In this document: positions 21,774 through 31,038 of the stretch, piece by piece
Layout: each line of letters opens with the position of its first letter
Numbering within the stretch: position 1 is the stretch's first letter
Origin: Cellulosimicrobium cellulans
Lineage (GTDB): Bacteria > Actinomycetota > Actinomycetes > Actinomycetales > Cellulomonadaceae
Assembly (NCBI RefSeq): GCF_006539945.1
Contig: NZ_BJNZ01000032.1
Location: forward strand, 1 to 56,407
DNA: 56,407 bases
Direction: 5' to 3'
Notes under the pieces: model-generated
What the model saw: the letters and a program-made list of their open reading frames with translations, nothing else
Told to the model about the DNA's origin: nothing
Databases searched by the model: none
Program-made: the position numbers and the translations under genes

Positions 21774-24140
21774 CTACCGGCCCGCGCCGTCCGTCGCGGG
21801 CAGGAGGTACTCCACGTGCACGGCGTCGATGCGACCGTCGAGCGCGAACGGCATGCGGTCCGCGTACGCGCGCGACACGGCGCCGCCGTACGCGCGCCCG
21901 ACGTCGAGGCAGTCGTTCGCGGAGAAGAGCAGCGGCGCGCTCACGGGGACCGTGCCCGAGCCGACGTCGTCGCCGTCGACCCGCAGGACCACCTCGAGCG
22001 GGCCGCCGGGCCGGGGCTCGACGTACGTCGTCACGACCTCCACCGTGTGGTCGCCGGCCGCGAGCGGCGCGGCCGACCGCACCACGGTCCGCTGGATGAG
22101 GAACAGGTTGTACTCGTACGTGAGGACGCCGTCGAGCAGGAAGCAGGTCAGCCCGCCGCCCGCTCCGCCGAGCTTGTAGAGCACGCCGTCCGCGGCGTCG
22201 GGCACGGAGAGCCGGATCTCGACCCGGTTGGGGCGGTTGCCGAGCGCCGGGGCGCAGAACTCCGGGACGCGCACCGTGTCGCCCGAGAGGTCCCACGCCG
22301 TGTACGGCGGGCTGATCCGGTCCTCGGGGTGCATGGCGACCACCCAGAGACCACCACCCACGGGCAGGACGTCGTTGCGGGCCGCCTCGATCGCGAACAG
22401 CTCCCTGAGCTCGGCGAGCTTCTCGGGGTGCTCGGCGGCGAGGTCGTGCGCCTGGCTCCAGTCCTCGTCGAGGTGGTACAGCTCCCACGGGTCGTGGTCA
22501 GGGGTCCAGGCCTGGATCCCCGGCGGCATCCCCTGCACCCACGGGAGCCGTGGGCCGGTCGCCGAGGCCATCCAGCCGTCGGAGTAGATGGAGCGGCTGC
22601 CCATGATCTCGAAGTACTGCGTCCGACGGCGGCCCTCGGCCCCGGCGTCGTCGATCGAGTAGGCGAAGCTCGTCCCGTCGATCGGGTCCTGCGGGATGCC
22701 GTTCACGGTCTCGGGGTGGGAGATGCCGATGATCTCGTAGATCGTCGGCACGAGGTCGACGACGTGGTGGAACTGCGTGCGCGGCACGCGGTCGGGCTCG
22801 ATGCGCCCGGGCCAGCTGACGAACATCGGGTTCCGCGTGCCGCCGAGGTGGGACGCGAGGAGCTTCATGCCCTGGTACGGCGACGAGCCGGCCCACGCCC
22901 ACGCGGCGTGGTACTGGTTGTCCGTCGCGGGGGTGCCGAGGGCGTCGAGCCCGCCGAGCTCCTCCAGGGCCGCGAGGTGCTGCTCGACCGTCGACGGGAT
23001 GCCGTTCTGCGCGAGCAGCTCGCTGATCGTCCCGTTCTGCCCCTCGCCCGACGAGCCGTTGTCACCCCAGATGTAGACGACGATCGTGTTGTCGGCGAAG
23101 CCGAGCCGCTCGACCTCGTCGAGCAGGCGCCCGGCCTGCACGTCGGCGTGCTCGCCGAACCCCGCGGCGACCTCCATGAGCCGCGCCTGGAACGCCTTCT
23201 GGTCGTCGGGGATCTCGTCCCACCCGGCGAGGCTCTCGGGCCGGGGCGTGAGCTCGGCATCCTCCGGCACCCAGCCCGCGGCCTTCGCGCCCGCGAGCGC
23301 CCGCTCGCGGTAGGCGTCCCAGCCGTCGTCGAACGCCCCGGCGTACCTGTCCGCCCACTCCTTCATGATGTGGTGCGGTCCGTGCAGGGCGCCGGTGGCC
23401 CAGTAGACGAAGAACGGCTTGTCCGGCGCGTTCGCCTTGTGGTCGCGCAGCCAGCGCATCGCGTCGTCGGCGATGTCCTCGCTGAGGTGGTACCCCTCTT
23501 CCGGGGTCTTCGGCGGGAGCGTCGGGGTGGTGTTGCGCACCAGGTGCGGCTCGTACTGCGACGCCTCGCCCGCGAGGAACCCGTAGAAGTACTCGAACCC
23601 GTACCCGGTGGGCCAGCGGTCGAACGGCCCGGACGCCGTCGTCTCCTCCGCCGGCGTGTTGTGCCACTTGCCCCACGCACCGGTCGCGTACCCGTACTGG
23701 CGCAGCACCTCCGCGATCGTCGCGCTGCTCTTGGGGATGTGCCCCGAGTACCCGTCCCAGTCGTTCGCGAGCTCCGCGATCTGCCCGTTGCCGACCCGGT
23801 GGTGGTTGCGCCCGGTGAGCAGCGACGCGCGCGTCGGGGAGCACATCGCGGTCGTGTGGAAGCGGTTGTACCCGATGCCGCCCGCGCGGACCCGGTCGAG
23901 CGTCGGCGTCCGCACGGCGCCGCCGAGCGTCGTCGGGAGCGCGGGGCCGGCGTCGTCGATGAGGATCACGACGACGTTCGGCGCGTCCGGGGGCAGGTGC
24001 CGCTCCGGTGGACGGGGGGAGTACGTGGACTCCTGGATCGTCCGCCCGGCGACGCTCCCGGACCGGCGGGGCGGGAACGGCAGGGACCGCTCGGCGGGCA
24101 GCGGCGGTCCGACGACCGTCCGGCGGGGCTCGTCACTCAT
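21774..24140 (-). CDS. Arylsulfatase (type I, formylglycine)
   Basis: A 788-residue sulfatase that hydrolyses sulfate esters. The catalytic domain starts with VVVILIDDAGPALPT, holding the metal-binding Asp pair. The formylglycine signature CSPTRASLLTGR has its Cys at about residue 100, and GKWHNTPAEE and WGDNGSSGEG supply further active-site residues. The C-terminal roughly 200 residues form a beta-rich domain. No signal peptide is present, so a cytosolic location or a non-classical route is likely. The ATG at 24140 is preferred; an ATG at 24170 extends it by ten residues. No formylglycine-generating enzyme is visible nearby. A MalT-like regulator lies upstream on the same strand. Confidence 0.93.
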   Translation of the reverse strand: MSDEPRRTVVGPPLPAERSLPFPPRRSGSVAGRTIQESTYSPRPPERHLPPDAPNVVVILIDDAGPALPTTLGGAVRTPTLDRVRAGGIGYNRFHTTAMCSPTRASLLTGRNHHRVGNGQIAELANDWDGYSGHIPKSSATIAEVLRQYGYATGAWGKWHNTPAEETTASGPFDRWPTGYGFEYFYGFLAGEASQYEPHLVRNTTPTLPPKTPEEGYHLSEDIADDAMRWLRDHKANAPDKPFFVYWATGALHGPHHIMKEWADRYAGAFDDGWDAYRERALAGAKAAGWVPEDAELTPRPESLAGWDEIPDDQKAFQARLMEVAAGFGEHADVQAGRLLDEVERLGFADNTIVVYIWGDNGSSGEGQNGTISELLAQNGIPSTVEQHLAALEELGGLDALGTPATDNQYHAAWAWAGSSPYQGMKLLASHLGGTRNPMFVSWPGRIEPDRVPRTQFHHVVDLVPTIYEIIGISHPETVNGIPQDPIDGTSFAYSIDDAGAEGRRRTQYFEIMGSRSIYSDGWMASATGPRLPWVQGMPPGIQAWTPDHDPWELYHLDEDWSQAHDLAAEHPEKLAELRELFAIEAARNDVLPVGGGLWVVAMHPEDRISPPYTAWDLSGDTVRVPEFCAPALGNRPNRVEIRLSVPDAADGVLYKLGGAGGGLTCFLLDGVLTYEYNLFLIQRTVVRSAAPLAAGDHTVEVVTTYVEPRPGGPLEVVLRVDGDDVGSGTVPVSAPLLFSANDCLDVGRAYGGAVSRAYADRMPFALDGRIDAVHVEYLLPATDGAGR

Positions 24141-24339
24141 CGTGTCTCTCCTGTCTGGCCACGACCTCACGGACGGCGCGGGCGCGACCCCGGCCCGGCG
24201 CAGGTCGCCGGACCGTCGTGCAGGTGGGGAGCGCCCGGCGGACCGACGACTCGTCGACCGTAGGTCCGTCGCGACCGGGAGGGCATCACGCAGATCGCGC
24301 GAACGACGGGCACCGTGGCCCCCGCGGCGGCGGCGCCGC

Positions 24340-26574
24340 TCAGCTCCCGAGGAGGCCCAGGGTCACGGCGCGCTCGACGGCGGCGCCGCGGGTCGTCGCG
24401 CCGAGCTTGCGGTAGATCGCGCCGACCTGGGTGCTCACCGTGTTGCGGGAGACGAAGAGCCGGCGCCCGATCTCCGCCATGGTGAGGTGCGTCTGCAGGT
24501 AGGGAAGCAGGCGCAGCTCGGCCGGGGTGAGCGGCGGGGCGCCGCGCGTCGCGGCGACGGTCTCGAGCCGGTCCCGGAAGGCCGCGACCTCGCCCGCCAG
24601 GAGCCCGACGCACGGGCGGCGGCGCAGCAGCTCGGCGGCCTCGGCGGCGAGGTGCGACGCCGTCGTGCGGTCGCCGAGGGCGAGGCACGCGTACCCGAGC
24701 TGGAGCCGGACGCGCAGCGCGAGGTACGGCATGACGTACGTGCACGGCACCCGGGCGCGCATCCCGCGCGCGACGAACCGCTCGGCCGCGGTGCGTTCGC
24801 CCCGGTGCGCGGCGACGCGGGCCCGCACGGCCAGAGCGATCGCCGTGGTGGAGTAGCCCTCCATGTGGTGGTCGTCGACCGTACGGACGGCGGTGCGCGC
24901 GTGCCGCTCGGCGTCGTCCCACCGCCCCTCGTCGAGCGCGAGGATCCCCAGCTCGGCCTCGCTGAGGAGCACCGAGTCCGGGTTCCCCGCCTCCGTGCCG
25001 CAGACCACGGCCTCCGTGAACGCGTCTCGCGCCGCCTCCTGGTCGCCCACGAGCAGGAGGGCCGAGCCCAGCAGATGGAGCGCCTGGTCCCGCCACGGGC
25101 TCCAGGCCGGCTCGTGCTCGACGGCGTAGCGCGCGCACGCGAGCGACGCCTCCGGGCCGTCGACGCACATGGCGGCCCGCACCTGGCACCGCGCGGACTC
25201 GAGCGCGACGCGGTCCTCGTCGGGGAGGAGGTCCGCGTCGAAGCCCTCCAGGACGGCGGCCCACCGCTCGGCCGTCGCGGACTCGCCGAGCAGCAGCGCA
25301 CGCCACGCGGCGACGACCGTCAGCTCGGGGAACGCCTCGACGACGGCGTCACCCAGCGTGCCGAGCCAGCGCGTCACGACGGCGACCCCGCCGTCCTGGT
25401 AGGTCGACAGCGCGAGGCGCCCGACGAGGACGGCCGCCTCCTCGACGTCGCCCGCCGCGAGGAGGTGCTCGACGGCTCGCGCCTCGATCCCCTCCTCGAC
25501 GTGCCACGCGGCGGCGCGCCGGTGGAGCGGCGCGACGGCGTCGGGCTCCACGCGCCCGAGCTCCGCGAGCAGGAACTCGCGGAAGAGCGGGTGGTAGCGG
25601 AACCAGCCGCGGTGGTGGTCGAGCGGGACGAGGAACAGGCTCGCGTCCTCGAGCTCGCGCAGGCGCGCCGCGGCGTCCGTCGTGCCGAGCACGGCGTCGC
25701 ACGTCGGCGCCGAGAGCTGGTCGAGCACGGCCGTGGCGCGCAGGAAGTGCTGCGTCTGCGCGGGCAGCGTGGTCATGCACTCGCGGTAGAGGTAGTCGGC
25801 GACGAACCGGTCGGTCCCGGTGAGCGACGCGGGGTCCTCCCCGTCGCGCACGAGCAGCGCGCAGAGGAACACGCCCGTGGGCCAGCCCTCGCACCGCTCC
25901 ACCACGGCGTCGATCCCGGCGTCCGGCACGGCCCCCGCCGCGCGGAAGATCTCGCGCGCGCCGTCGACGTCGACCCGCAGGTCGTCGGGACCGATCTCGA
26001 CGAGATCGCCCTCCACGCGCCGTCGCGCCCCGTGCCCGGGCGTGCGACGGCTCGCGACGACGACCTGCGACCCCGGCGGGACGCCGTCGAGCACGATCTC
26101 GAGCGCGTCCCGGCACGCCACCGAGCCCGCCTCGTGCAGGTCGTCGACGAACAGCACGAACGGCGTCGCGGTCCGCGTCAGCGCCGCCGCGAGCAGCGGG
26201 GCGGACCTCCCGAGCATCGCCGCGCCCGTGCCGCGCATCTCGGCAGACACCGCGGCGACCTCGGGCGAGACCCGCGCGCAGGCCAGCGCCAGGAGCGTGA
26301 GCAGGGCCCCGGGGTCGTCGTCGAGGCGGTCGAGGCTGGCCCACGCGACCGCGCGGTCCTCGAGGCTCGCCCACTCGGCGAGCATCGTCGTCTTGCCGTA
26401 GCCCGGAGGGGCCGTCACCACGACGACGCGGGCGCCGTCGCCCCGTGCGCGGTCCACGAGCCCGCGCCGGGACACCGCACCGCGGCGTGGCGCCGGTGGC
26501 TCGACCTTGCCCGCCAGCAGCGCCGTGCTGAGATCCGGTCGCGCGGTGACCGCCTGACGGCTCCCGTCGGACAC
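24340..26574 (-). CDS. MalT/LAL-type LuxR-family transcriptional regulator
   Basis: A 744-residue regulator. An N-terminal STAND ATPase domain carries Walker A APPGYGKTT (residues 55-63) and Walker B VLFVDDLHEA. A winged-helix/TPR middle part follows (for example FLRATAVLDQLSAPTCDAVL). The C-terminal LuxR helix-turn-helix (about 680-740) reads LTPAELRLLPYLQTHLTMAE then RRLFVSRNTVSTQVGAIYRK. Such proteins are ligand-activated transcription activators. The nearest downstream gene on the strand is the arylsulfatase (199 bases), a plausible target. A GTG start is used. Confidence 0.92.
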   Translation of the reverse strand: MSDGSRQAVTARPDLSTALLAGKVEPPAPRRGAVSRRGLVDRARGDGARVVVVTAPPGYGKTTMLAEWASLEDRAVAWASLDRLDDDPGALLTLLALACARVSPEVAAVSAEMRGTGAAMLGRSAPLLAAALTRTATPFVLFVDDLHEAGSVACRDALEIVLDGVPPGSQVVVASRRTPGHGARRRVEGDLVEIGPDDLRVDVDGAREIFRAAGAVPDAGIDAVVERCEGWPTGVFLCALLVRDGEDPASLTGTDRFVADYLYRECMTTLPAQTQHFLRATAVLDQLSAPTCDAVLGTTDAAARLRELEDASLFLVPLDHHRGWFRYHPLFREFLLAELGRVEPDAVAPLHRRAAAWHVEEGIEARAVEHLLAAGDVEEAAVLVGRLALSTYQDGGVAVVTRWLGTLGDAVVEAFPELTVVAAWRALLLGESATAERWAAVLEGFDADLLPDEDRVALESARCQVRAAMCVDGPEASLACARYAVEHEPAWSPWRDQALHLLGSALLLVGDQEAARDAFTEAVVCGTEAGNPDSVLLSEAELGILALDEGRWDDAERHARTAVRTVDDHHMEGYSTTAIALAVRARVAAHRGERTAAERFVARGMRARVPCTYVMPYLALRVRLQLGYACLALGDRTTASHLAAEAAELLRRRPCVGLLAGEVAAFRDRLETVAATRGAPPLTPAELRLLPYLQTHLTMAEIGRRLFVSRNTVSTQVGAIYRKLGATTRGAAVERAVTLGLLGS

Positions 26575-26624
26575 GCAAGCAGCCTAGGAGCGCCCCCCGG
26601 ACCCCTCAACAGGAGCGAGGGAAA

Positions 26625-27008
26625 TCACCCACGGGACGCGGAGGGCGCGCCCGGCGAGACGTCGTCCAGCCCGCCGTCGGGGTCGTCCTCCCAGCCCTCC
26701 ACGGGCTCGAGGCCCAGGGCCAGCGCGACCCGCGGGGCCGCCGCCACGACGGTGGGCAGGCCGACGACCGGCACGACCGCCGCGAGCACGCCCACCACCT
26801 CGGCGGGGTCGACCCCGGCCTCGACGGCACCGTCGATCTCCGCGCCGTACGTCGGGACGGACGCCCCGACCGCGACGGCGGCCGCGATCCGGACCAGCGC
26901 CCGGTCCCGGCTCGAGAGCGGCGCGTCCTCGAGCCCCTGGCCGTCGCGGACGCGCTCGTCGTTGACCGTGAGCCGCCGGAGCACCTCCGCGTGGTCCACG
27001 ACGACCAC
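26625..27008 (-). CDS. Carboxymuconolactone decarboxylase-like protein
   Basis: A 127-residue helical protein resembling the CMD family: LSSRDRALVRIAAAVAVGA, YGAEIDGAVEAGVDPAEVVGVLAAVVPVVG and PRVALALGL are the three typical helices. The redox-active Cys and His found in AhpD-type members are absent, so thiol peroxidase chemistry is unlikely. The GTG at 27008 follows GGAAGGGG; a second GTG at 26999 is possible. It is divergent from a broken AI-2E transporter gene and precedes the LuxR gene on the same strand by 50 bases. Confidence 0.75.
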   Translation of the reverse strand: MVVVDHAEVLRRLTVNDERVRDGQGLEDAPLSSRDRALVRIAAAVAVGASVPTYGAEIDGAVEAGVDPAEVVGVLAAVVPVVGLPTVVAAAPRVALALGLEPVEGWEDDPDGGLDDVSPGAPSASRG

Positions 27009-27200
27009 CCACCCCTTCCGACACCGGGTCGACGGGGCCGACGCGGTCGCCTCGCCCCTCCTGCCAGCATGCCGACGCCACGGCGTGCGGTCGTCACGCA
27101 GAACGCATGACGGGCTCGGCCCGGTGCTGCAGGCCGGTGCCCGGCCGGACGCCCCGCGGGTCGGGCCTCGACCCTGCGCGCCGCGTGGGAGCATCGGCGC

Positions 27201-27787
27201 GTGACCGACCTCGACGCCACGGCGCTCGCCCCGCTCTGGCTCCGCCGCGTCGGCGCCTGGTCCTGGCGGCTGCTGTTCGCCGCCGCGGTGCTGGGCGTCG
27301 TGCTGTGGGTGCTCTCCCAGCTCCGCCTCGTCGTCGTGGCGCTGTTCCTGGGCCTCGTCCTCACCGCCGTGCTACGACCCGTGACGCTGCGCTACCGCCG
27401 GTTCTCCCACCCCGCGGTCGCGGCGGTGCTCGCGCTGCTCACGGGGGTGGCGGTCGTGGTCGCGGTGGTCGGGCTCGCCGTGACGGGCGTGGCGCAGCAG
27501 TGGCCCGACGTCGTCGCACGGGTGGGCGACGGCGTCGGTGAGCTCCTCGACGCCGCACGGTCGGGCGGGCTGCCGGTCACGGTCACGGACGCGGATCTCG
27601 ACCGGTGGAGCGCCGGCGTCGTCGACTGGCTGCGCGCCCACGGCACGACGCTCGCCGGCGCAGCCGCGACCCGGCTGGGGACGCTGCTGGTGACGCTCAT
27701 GGTCGTCGCGCTCGGGGTGTTCTGCGCGGTGTGCTTCCTCATCGGCGGGGAGGGCATGTGGTCCTGGTCGGTCGCGCAGCTCCCCGC
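27201..27787 (+). pseudogene. Truncated AI-2E family transporter (N-terminal half)
   Basis: The first 195 residues of an AI-2E/PerM-type permease are intact. They begin with a GTG, a cytosolic segment, paired helices (LLFAAAVLGVVLWVLSQLRL and HPAVAAVLALLTGVAVVVAV), a periplasmic helical region, and a membrane hairpin ending WSWSVAQLPARS. Complete members have about 350 residues and eight helices. After position 27787 the sequence belongs to another gene and the original frame runs on only as low-complexity Arg/Ser to a stop at 27884. The product is unlikely to function. Confidence 0.75.
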
Positions 27788-27938
27788 GCGCTCGTCGTCC
27801 TCGGCGCGACGGTCGCGCCGCTCGCCTCGGGCCTGGTGCCGCCCGCGGTGGCGGGCCTGCTCGGTGCGACGGCGATGGTGCTGACCGGGGTCGTGTCCGT
27901 CCCGCAGGCGTACCGCGCCGTCTCGTGGCAGACGGTCT
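27788..27938 (+). pseudogene. Fragment of an SLC13-type permease
   Basis: Shifted one frame from the AI-2E fragment, about 49 residues (LVVLGATVAPLASGLVPPAV, MVLTGVVSVPQAYRAVSWQT) match the internal region of divalent-anion permeases, where a hydrophobic helix is followed by the TGVLTxxQAYRxIxW motif. There is no start or stop of its own, and homology ends at the junction with the AbgT fragment. It is an internal scrap of a gene otherwise absent here. Confidence 0.5.
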
Positions 27939-28019
27939 CGGGACCTTGTTCCCTGCTCGCTCGACGGCGTCCAGCACCCGCTGGAGCCCGGACCTCTTCT
28001 CGAGCACGGCCTCGCTCAT
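27939..28019 (-). pseudogene. 5' fragment of an AbgT-family transporter gene
   Basis: On the minus strand, a perfect AGGAGG ribosome site (28030-28025) and ATG at 28019 start 27 codons (MSEAVLEKRSGLQRVLDAVE then RAGNKVP). They match the amino end of p-aminobenzoyl-glutamate transporters, in which GNKxPHP leads into the first helix. The match stops at the junction at 27938. The start region is intact, so the gene was cut after its first codons. Confidence 0.5.
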
Positions 28020-28030
28020 CTCAGCCTCCT

Positions 28031-28412
28031 GGCACACGACCGGTCGTGACGCCCGGGTGGGCAGACCTCGTGGTCGTGACGGTAGCGGGGACGTGCTCGA
28101 TCGGCGCGCGAAGGCGAGGCGGGGGCGCCCTGCCCGGACGGCGAGAACGCCTCGCCGACGGCTCCGTCATCGCAGCCCGCGCCTCGGGTCCTGACGGGTG
28201 TGCGGGCCGGCCCCTGCAGGCCCGTGGCTTGCGGCTTCACCCCACCGGCACCCGCACACGGACCGGCCACGCGTCTCGCCCCCACCGGACGCGTGGCCGG
28301 CTCGGAGCCCTTCTCCGAGCCGCGTGCGGGCCGCCCGGTCCCCACCTCCCCGAGCCGGGCGGCTCGCACGCACCATCCACCGTGCTTCCACCACGCTGCT
28401 CGCGGGGCACGG
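28031..28412. other. Intergenic stretch without a recognised gene
   Basis: It should contain the leader and promoter of the AbgT fragment (minus strand). Otherwise it holds GC-rich sequence with no convincing coding signal, RNA gene or strong hairpin. Confidence 0.4.
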
Positions 28413-28841
28413 TCACCGGTCGCACGGGACGAAGGCCTCGACGAGCACGCACTCCGAGTGCGACTCCGCTGCCGTCAGGAACACCTGGGCGGCCCACCGG
28501 TCGACGACGTGCTCCTCTCCCCATCCGAGCAGGGCGAGCTCGAGGTCACCGACGACCGCGCTCACTCCCGCCCACCGCAGTCCGCTGCGGCCCTCCGACT
28601 CCGCGAGTCCCTGCACGAACACCCACAGGAGCGCGTCGCGGAGCTCGCGCGGCGTGGCGCTGCACGCCAGCGCGAGGGACATCTGCCGGACCACGCTCAT
28701 CACACCGCGCGCGAACGGCGAGGGATCGCCGCCATGGCAGCGGCTCGCCCGGGCCACGTATCCGGTCGTCGCGTCCCGCAGAGGGCGACCGGAGCGCCGC
28801 GTGACGAGCTGCAGCGGGTGGCCAGGGTGGAGCGTGCTCAT
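28413..28841 (-). CDS. Hypothetical protein
   Basis: A 142-residue frame with a coding-like GC-rich third position. It has mixed helical sequence (SVVRQMSLALACSATPRELRDALLWVFVQG, broken into helices around residues 48-80, and DLELALLGWGEEHVVDRWAAQVF), four Cys residues and no signal peptide. No family is recognised. The ribosome site before the ATG is weak. It sits alone between a gene-scar region and the divergent ABC ATPase. It is likely but not certainly a gene. Confidence 0.5.
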   Translation of the reverse strand: MSTLHPGHPLQLVTRRSGRPLRDATTGYVARASRCHGGDPSPFARGVMSVVRQMSLALACSATPRELRDALLWVFVQGLAESEGRSGLRWAGVSAVVGDLELALLGWGEEHVVDRWAAQVFLTAAESHSECVLVEAFVPCDR

Positions 28842-29032
28842 ACCCGACAGGACACGCGGCCTCGACGGATCATGACGCCTCGCGACGAGAGCTCACCCCG
28901 GTCCACGCACGACGCGCAGACGGACCGGGCCCACCGCAGCCGTCATCCCCCGGCGGAGCCGGTGTCCGGACGGACGGGACCGTCGTCACGCCGGTCAGCC
29001 AGCGATCTACCACCTACTCACGAGAGTCGACG

Positions 29033-30529
29033 ATGGCAGAACTTCTCCGCGTCTCCGCACTGCGCAAGCTCCACGGTCAACGCACGGTGCTGGACGGGCT
29101 GGACCTCAGCCTGCCTCGCGGGTCGATCCTCGGGCTCGTCGGCGCCAACGGAGTGGGGAAGTCGACCCTCATCGGCATCCTCGGCGGACGGCTGCGCCCC
29201 GACTCCGGGCAGCTGCACCTGAGCGGCGAGCCGTACCGCCCGGACTCGGCGGACGCAGCCCGGGCTGCGGGTGTGAGCGTGATCGAGCAGAACTTCGCCC
29301 TACCGCGCGGGCTCACGGTCCCGCAGGCCGTCTACCGCAACACGTTCCTCGCCGAGCGTGACGACGCGATCCTCGGGCTCGCTCGCCGGCTCGCCGCCCA
29401 GACGGGGATCGACGTGCCCCTCGAGGCCCTGGTCGACGACCTCGACGGCGCGCAGCAGGCGATGGTCGAGGTGCTGCGCACGATGGCCGAGGAGGCGCAG
29501 CTCGCCATCTTCGACGAGGTGGCAGCGACGCTCGACGACGCCGACGTCGCTCGGCTGCACGCGGCCGTCCGCGCGTTGCGGGGGCGAGGGTGCTCCGTGA
29601 TGTACGTCGCCCACCGTCTCGACGAGGTGCGCGCGCTGTGCGACACGATCGCGGTCGTGCGCGGCGGTCGGGTCGTCGCCTCCGTCGGCGCGCAGGAGAC
29701 CACGGTCGACGACCTGGTGCTCGCGATGCTCGGCAGGTCCGTGCCGCGGCCCGACCCTCGTCCCGAGCTCGCGGAGCCCCCTCGTCCCGCGCTCGTCGTC
29801 GAGCGCCTGAGCGTCGGAGACCGGCTGCGCGACGCGACGTTCTCCGTCGCGGAGGGTGAGGTCCTGGGAGTCGTCGGGCTCCGCGGGTCGGGCGCCGAGG
29901 AGCTGGTCTCCGCTCTCTCGGGGCACGTCCCCGCGACCTTCGACGGCGTGCAGGTCCGTGACCGGCACGTCACCGCACTTGCCGGCGACCCGGGTATCTG
30001 TCCCGTGGGGGATCCCTCGCAGGCGACCGACGACGAACGCATCATCGACGTCGTCGTCCCGCCTCGGCCGGGCCGGTCCGAGCTCGCCCACCGGCGCGAG
30101 GCGGGAGGTGCGGTGCACCGGCTGCGGCTGTCGACCTCGGACGTCACCGGGCCGGCGTCGTCGCTGTCCGGAGGGGACCGCCAGCGTCTCTCGGTCGCCG
30201 CCGCGACGCGGAGGGAGGAAGCCGACGTCCTGGTCCTGTCCCACCCCACGCGCGGGGTGGACGTCGGCGGGCGGGAGGTCGTGCACCGTGCCCTGCGTGA
30301 GGCCCTCGACCGCGGCTGCGGGATCGTCCTCCACTCGCACGACCTCGGTGAGCTCCTCGCGATCACGCACCGCGTCCTCGTCCTGCGTTCCGGTCAGGTC
30401 GTCGCGGCACTCCGCACCGCCGATGCCGACGAGGACGCCATCATGCGTCTCGCCGCACCCGACCTGGGAGGCGACGGCGCACGACCTGGCCGGCACGGGA
30501 GCTCGCCGCTCGCACCTGCCACCCCGTAG
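29033..30529 (+). CDS. Sugar-type double ABC ATPase with degenerate motifs
   Basis: A 498-residue protein with two fused ATPase halves like RbsA/MglA. Half one has an intact Walker A (GANGVGKST, residues 37-45), but the signature reads LDGAQQ instead of LSGGQ and the Walker B ends FDEVAATL instead of DEPTAAL. Half two has the usual altered Walker A (GLRGSGAEEL) and a good signature (LSGGDRQRL), but its Walker B reads LVLSHPTRGVD, so the catalytic Asp-Glu are replaced by Ser-His. The half-two linker is also shortened. No permease or binding protein lies nearby. It may be a decaying transporter subunit or an ATPase reused for another task. A bidirectional terminator follows. Confidence 0.85.
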   Translation: MAELLRVSALRKLHGQRTVLDGLDLSLPRGSILGLVGANGVGKSTLIGILGGRLRPDSGQLHLSGEPYRPDSADAARAAGVSVIEQNFALPRGLTVPQAVYRNTFLAERDDAILGLARRLAAQTGIDVPLEALVDDLDGAQQAMVEVLRTMAEEAQLAIFDEVAATLDDADVARLHAAVRALRGRGCSVMYVAHRLDEVRALCDTIAVVRGGRVVASVGAQETTVDDLVLAMLGRSVPRPDPRPELAEPPRPALVVERLSVGDRLRDATFSVAEGEVLGVVGLRGSGAEELVSALSGHVPATFDGVQVRDRHVTALAGDPGICPVGDPSQATDDERIIDVVVPPRPGRSELAHRREAGGAVHRLRLSTSDVTGPASSLSGGDRQRLSVAAATRREEADVLVLSHPTRGVDVGGREVVHRALREALDRGCGIVLHSHDLGELLAITHRVLVLRSGQVVAALRTADADEDAIMRLAAPDLGGDGARPGRHGSSPLAPATP

Positions 30530-30596
30530 CCCGCCTGGCACGGACGGAGCGGGCGGGGCGACCTCCACCGCCGCGCCGACGGCGGACGAACACGAC

Positions 30597-30658
30597 GCAC
30601 CGCGCTCAGGTCGTCCACGATCCCCGGCTCCGGGGTACGGGACGCCTGAGCGCGGTGC
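30597..30658. terminator. Bidirectional terminator between convergent genes
   Basis: GCACCGCGCTCAGG (30597-30610) pairs perfectly with 30645-30658. Within it CGTCC pairs with GGACG, and CCCCGG-CT-CCGGGG forms an inner stem. The whole 62-base structure sits between the ABC ATPase stop (30529) and the roadblock gene stop (30673). Confidence 0.75.
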
Positions 30659-30672
30659 GGAACGGTGCCTCG

Positions 30673-31038
30673 CTACACCGCGATGTCCTTCGCGATGTTC
30701 GCGAGCTTGTGGCGTGCGAGGGCGAGGTTGCCGCTCGTACGGTCGAGGACGAGGTAGACGAACAGACCGTCGGCACCGCGGCCGGACAGCACGTTGATCA
30801 GGTGGTACTGGCCGTCCAGCGTGATGAGGATGTCCTCGATGCGGCTGTCGAGCCCCAGGTCGGTCATCGTCTTGATCTTCGCGCGCACCACGTTCGAGTT
30901 CCCCGCCGCCGCGACCGAGAGGTCGAACCCGGGGTGCCCGCCCTGCGCGAGCGCCATGCCCGAGGCCCCGTCGACGATCGCGGCGCCGCTGGCGCCCTCG
31001 ATGGCCAAGAGCTGGGTGATCGTGTTGTCCAACGTCAT
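30673..31038 (-). CDS. Roadblock/LC7-domain protein
   Basis: A 121-residue protein with the roadblock fold: ITQLLAIEGASGAAIVDGAS opening strand-helix, then ALAQGG, a central helix NVVRAKIKTMTDLGLDSRI, paired strands ILITLDGQYHLINVL and GLFVYLVLDRTSGNLALARH. Bacterial members of the MglB type modulate small GTPases or signalling complexes; none is adjacent. The ATG at 31038 has a GAAGGG site and matches the usual family length. The frame stays open upstream to an ATG at 31365 with its own GAGGGGA site, which would add a 109-residue polar, probably disordered N-terminus. Confidence 0.85.
   Translation of the reverse strand: MTLDNTITQLLAIEGASGAAIVDGASGMALAQGGHPGFDLSVAAAGNSNVVRAKIKTMTDLGLDSRIEDILITLDGQYHLINVLSGRGADGLFVYLVLDRTSGNLALARHKLANIAKDIAV

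Noticed and set aside
23608-27204. Plus-strand frame of about 1,200 codons opposite the sulfatase and LuxR genes
   Set aside because: Both opposite genes have strong domain evidence; this frame is Arg-rich low complexity produced by high GC.
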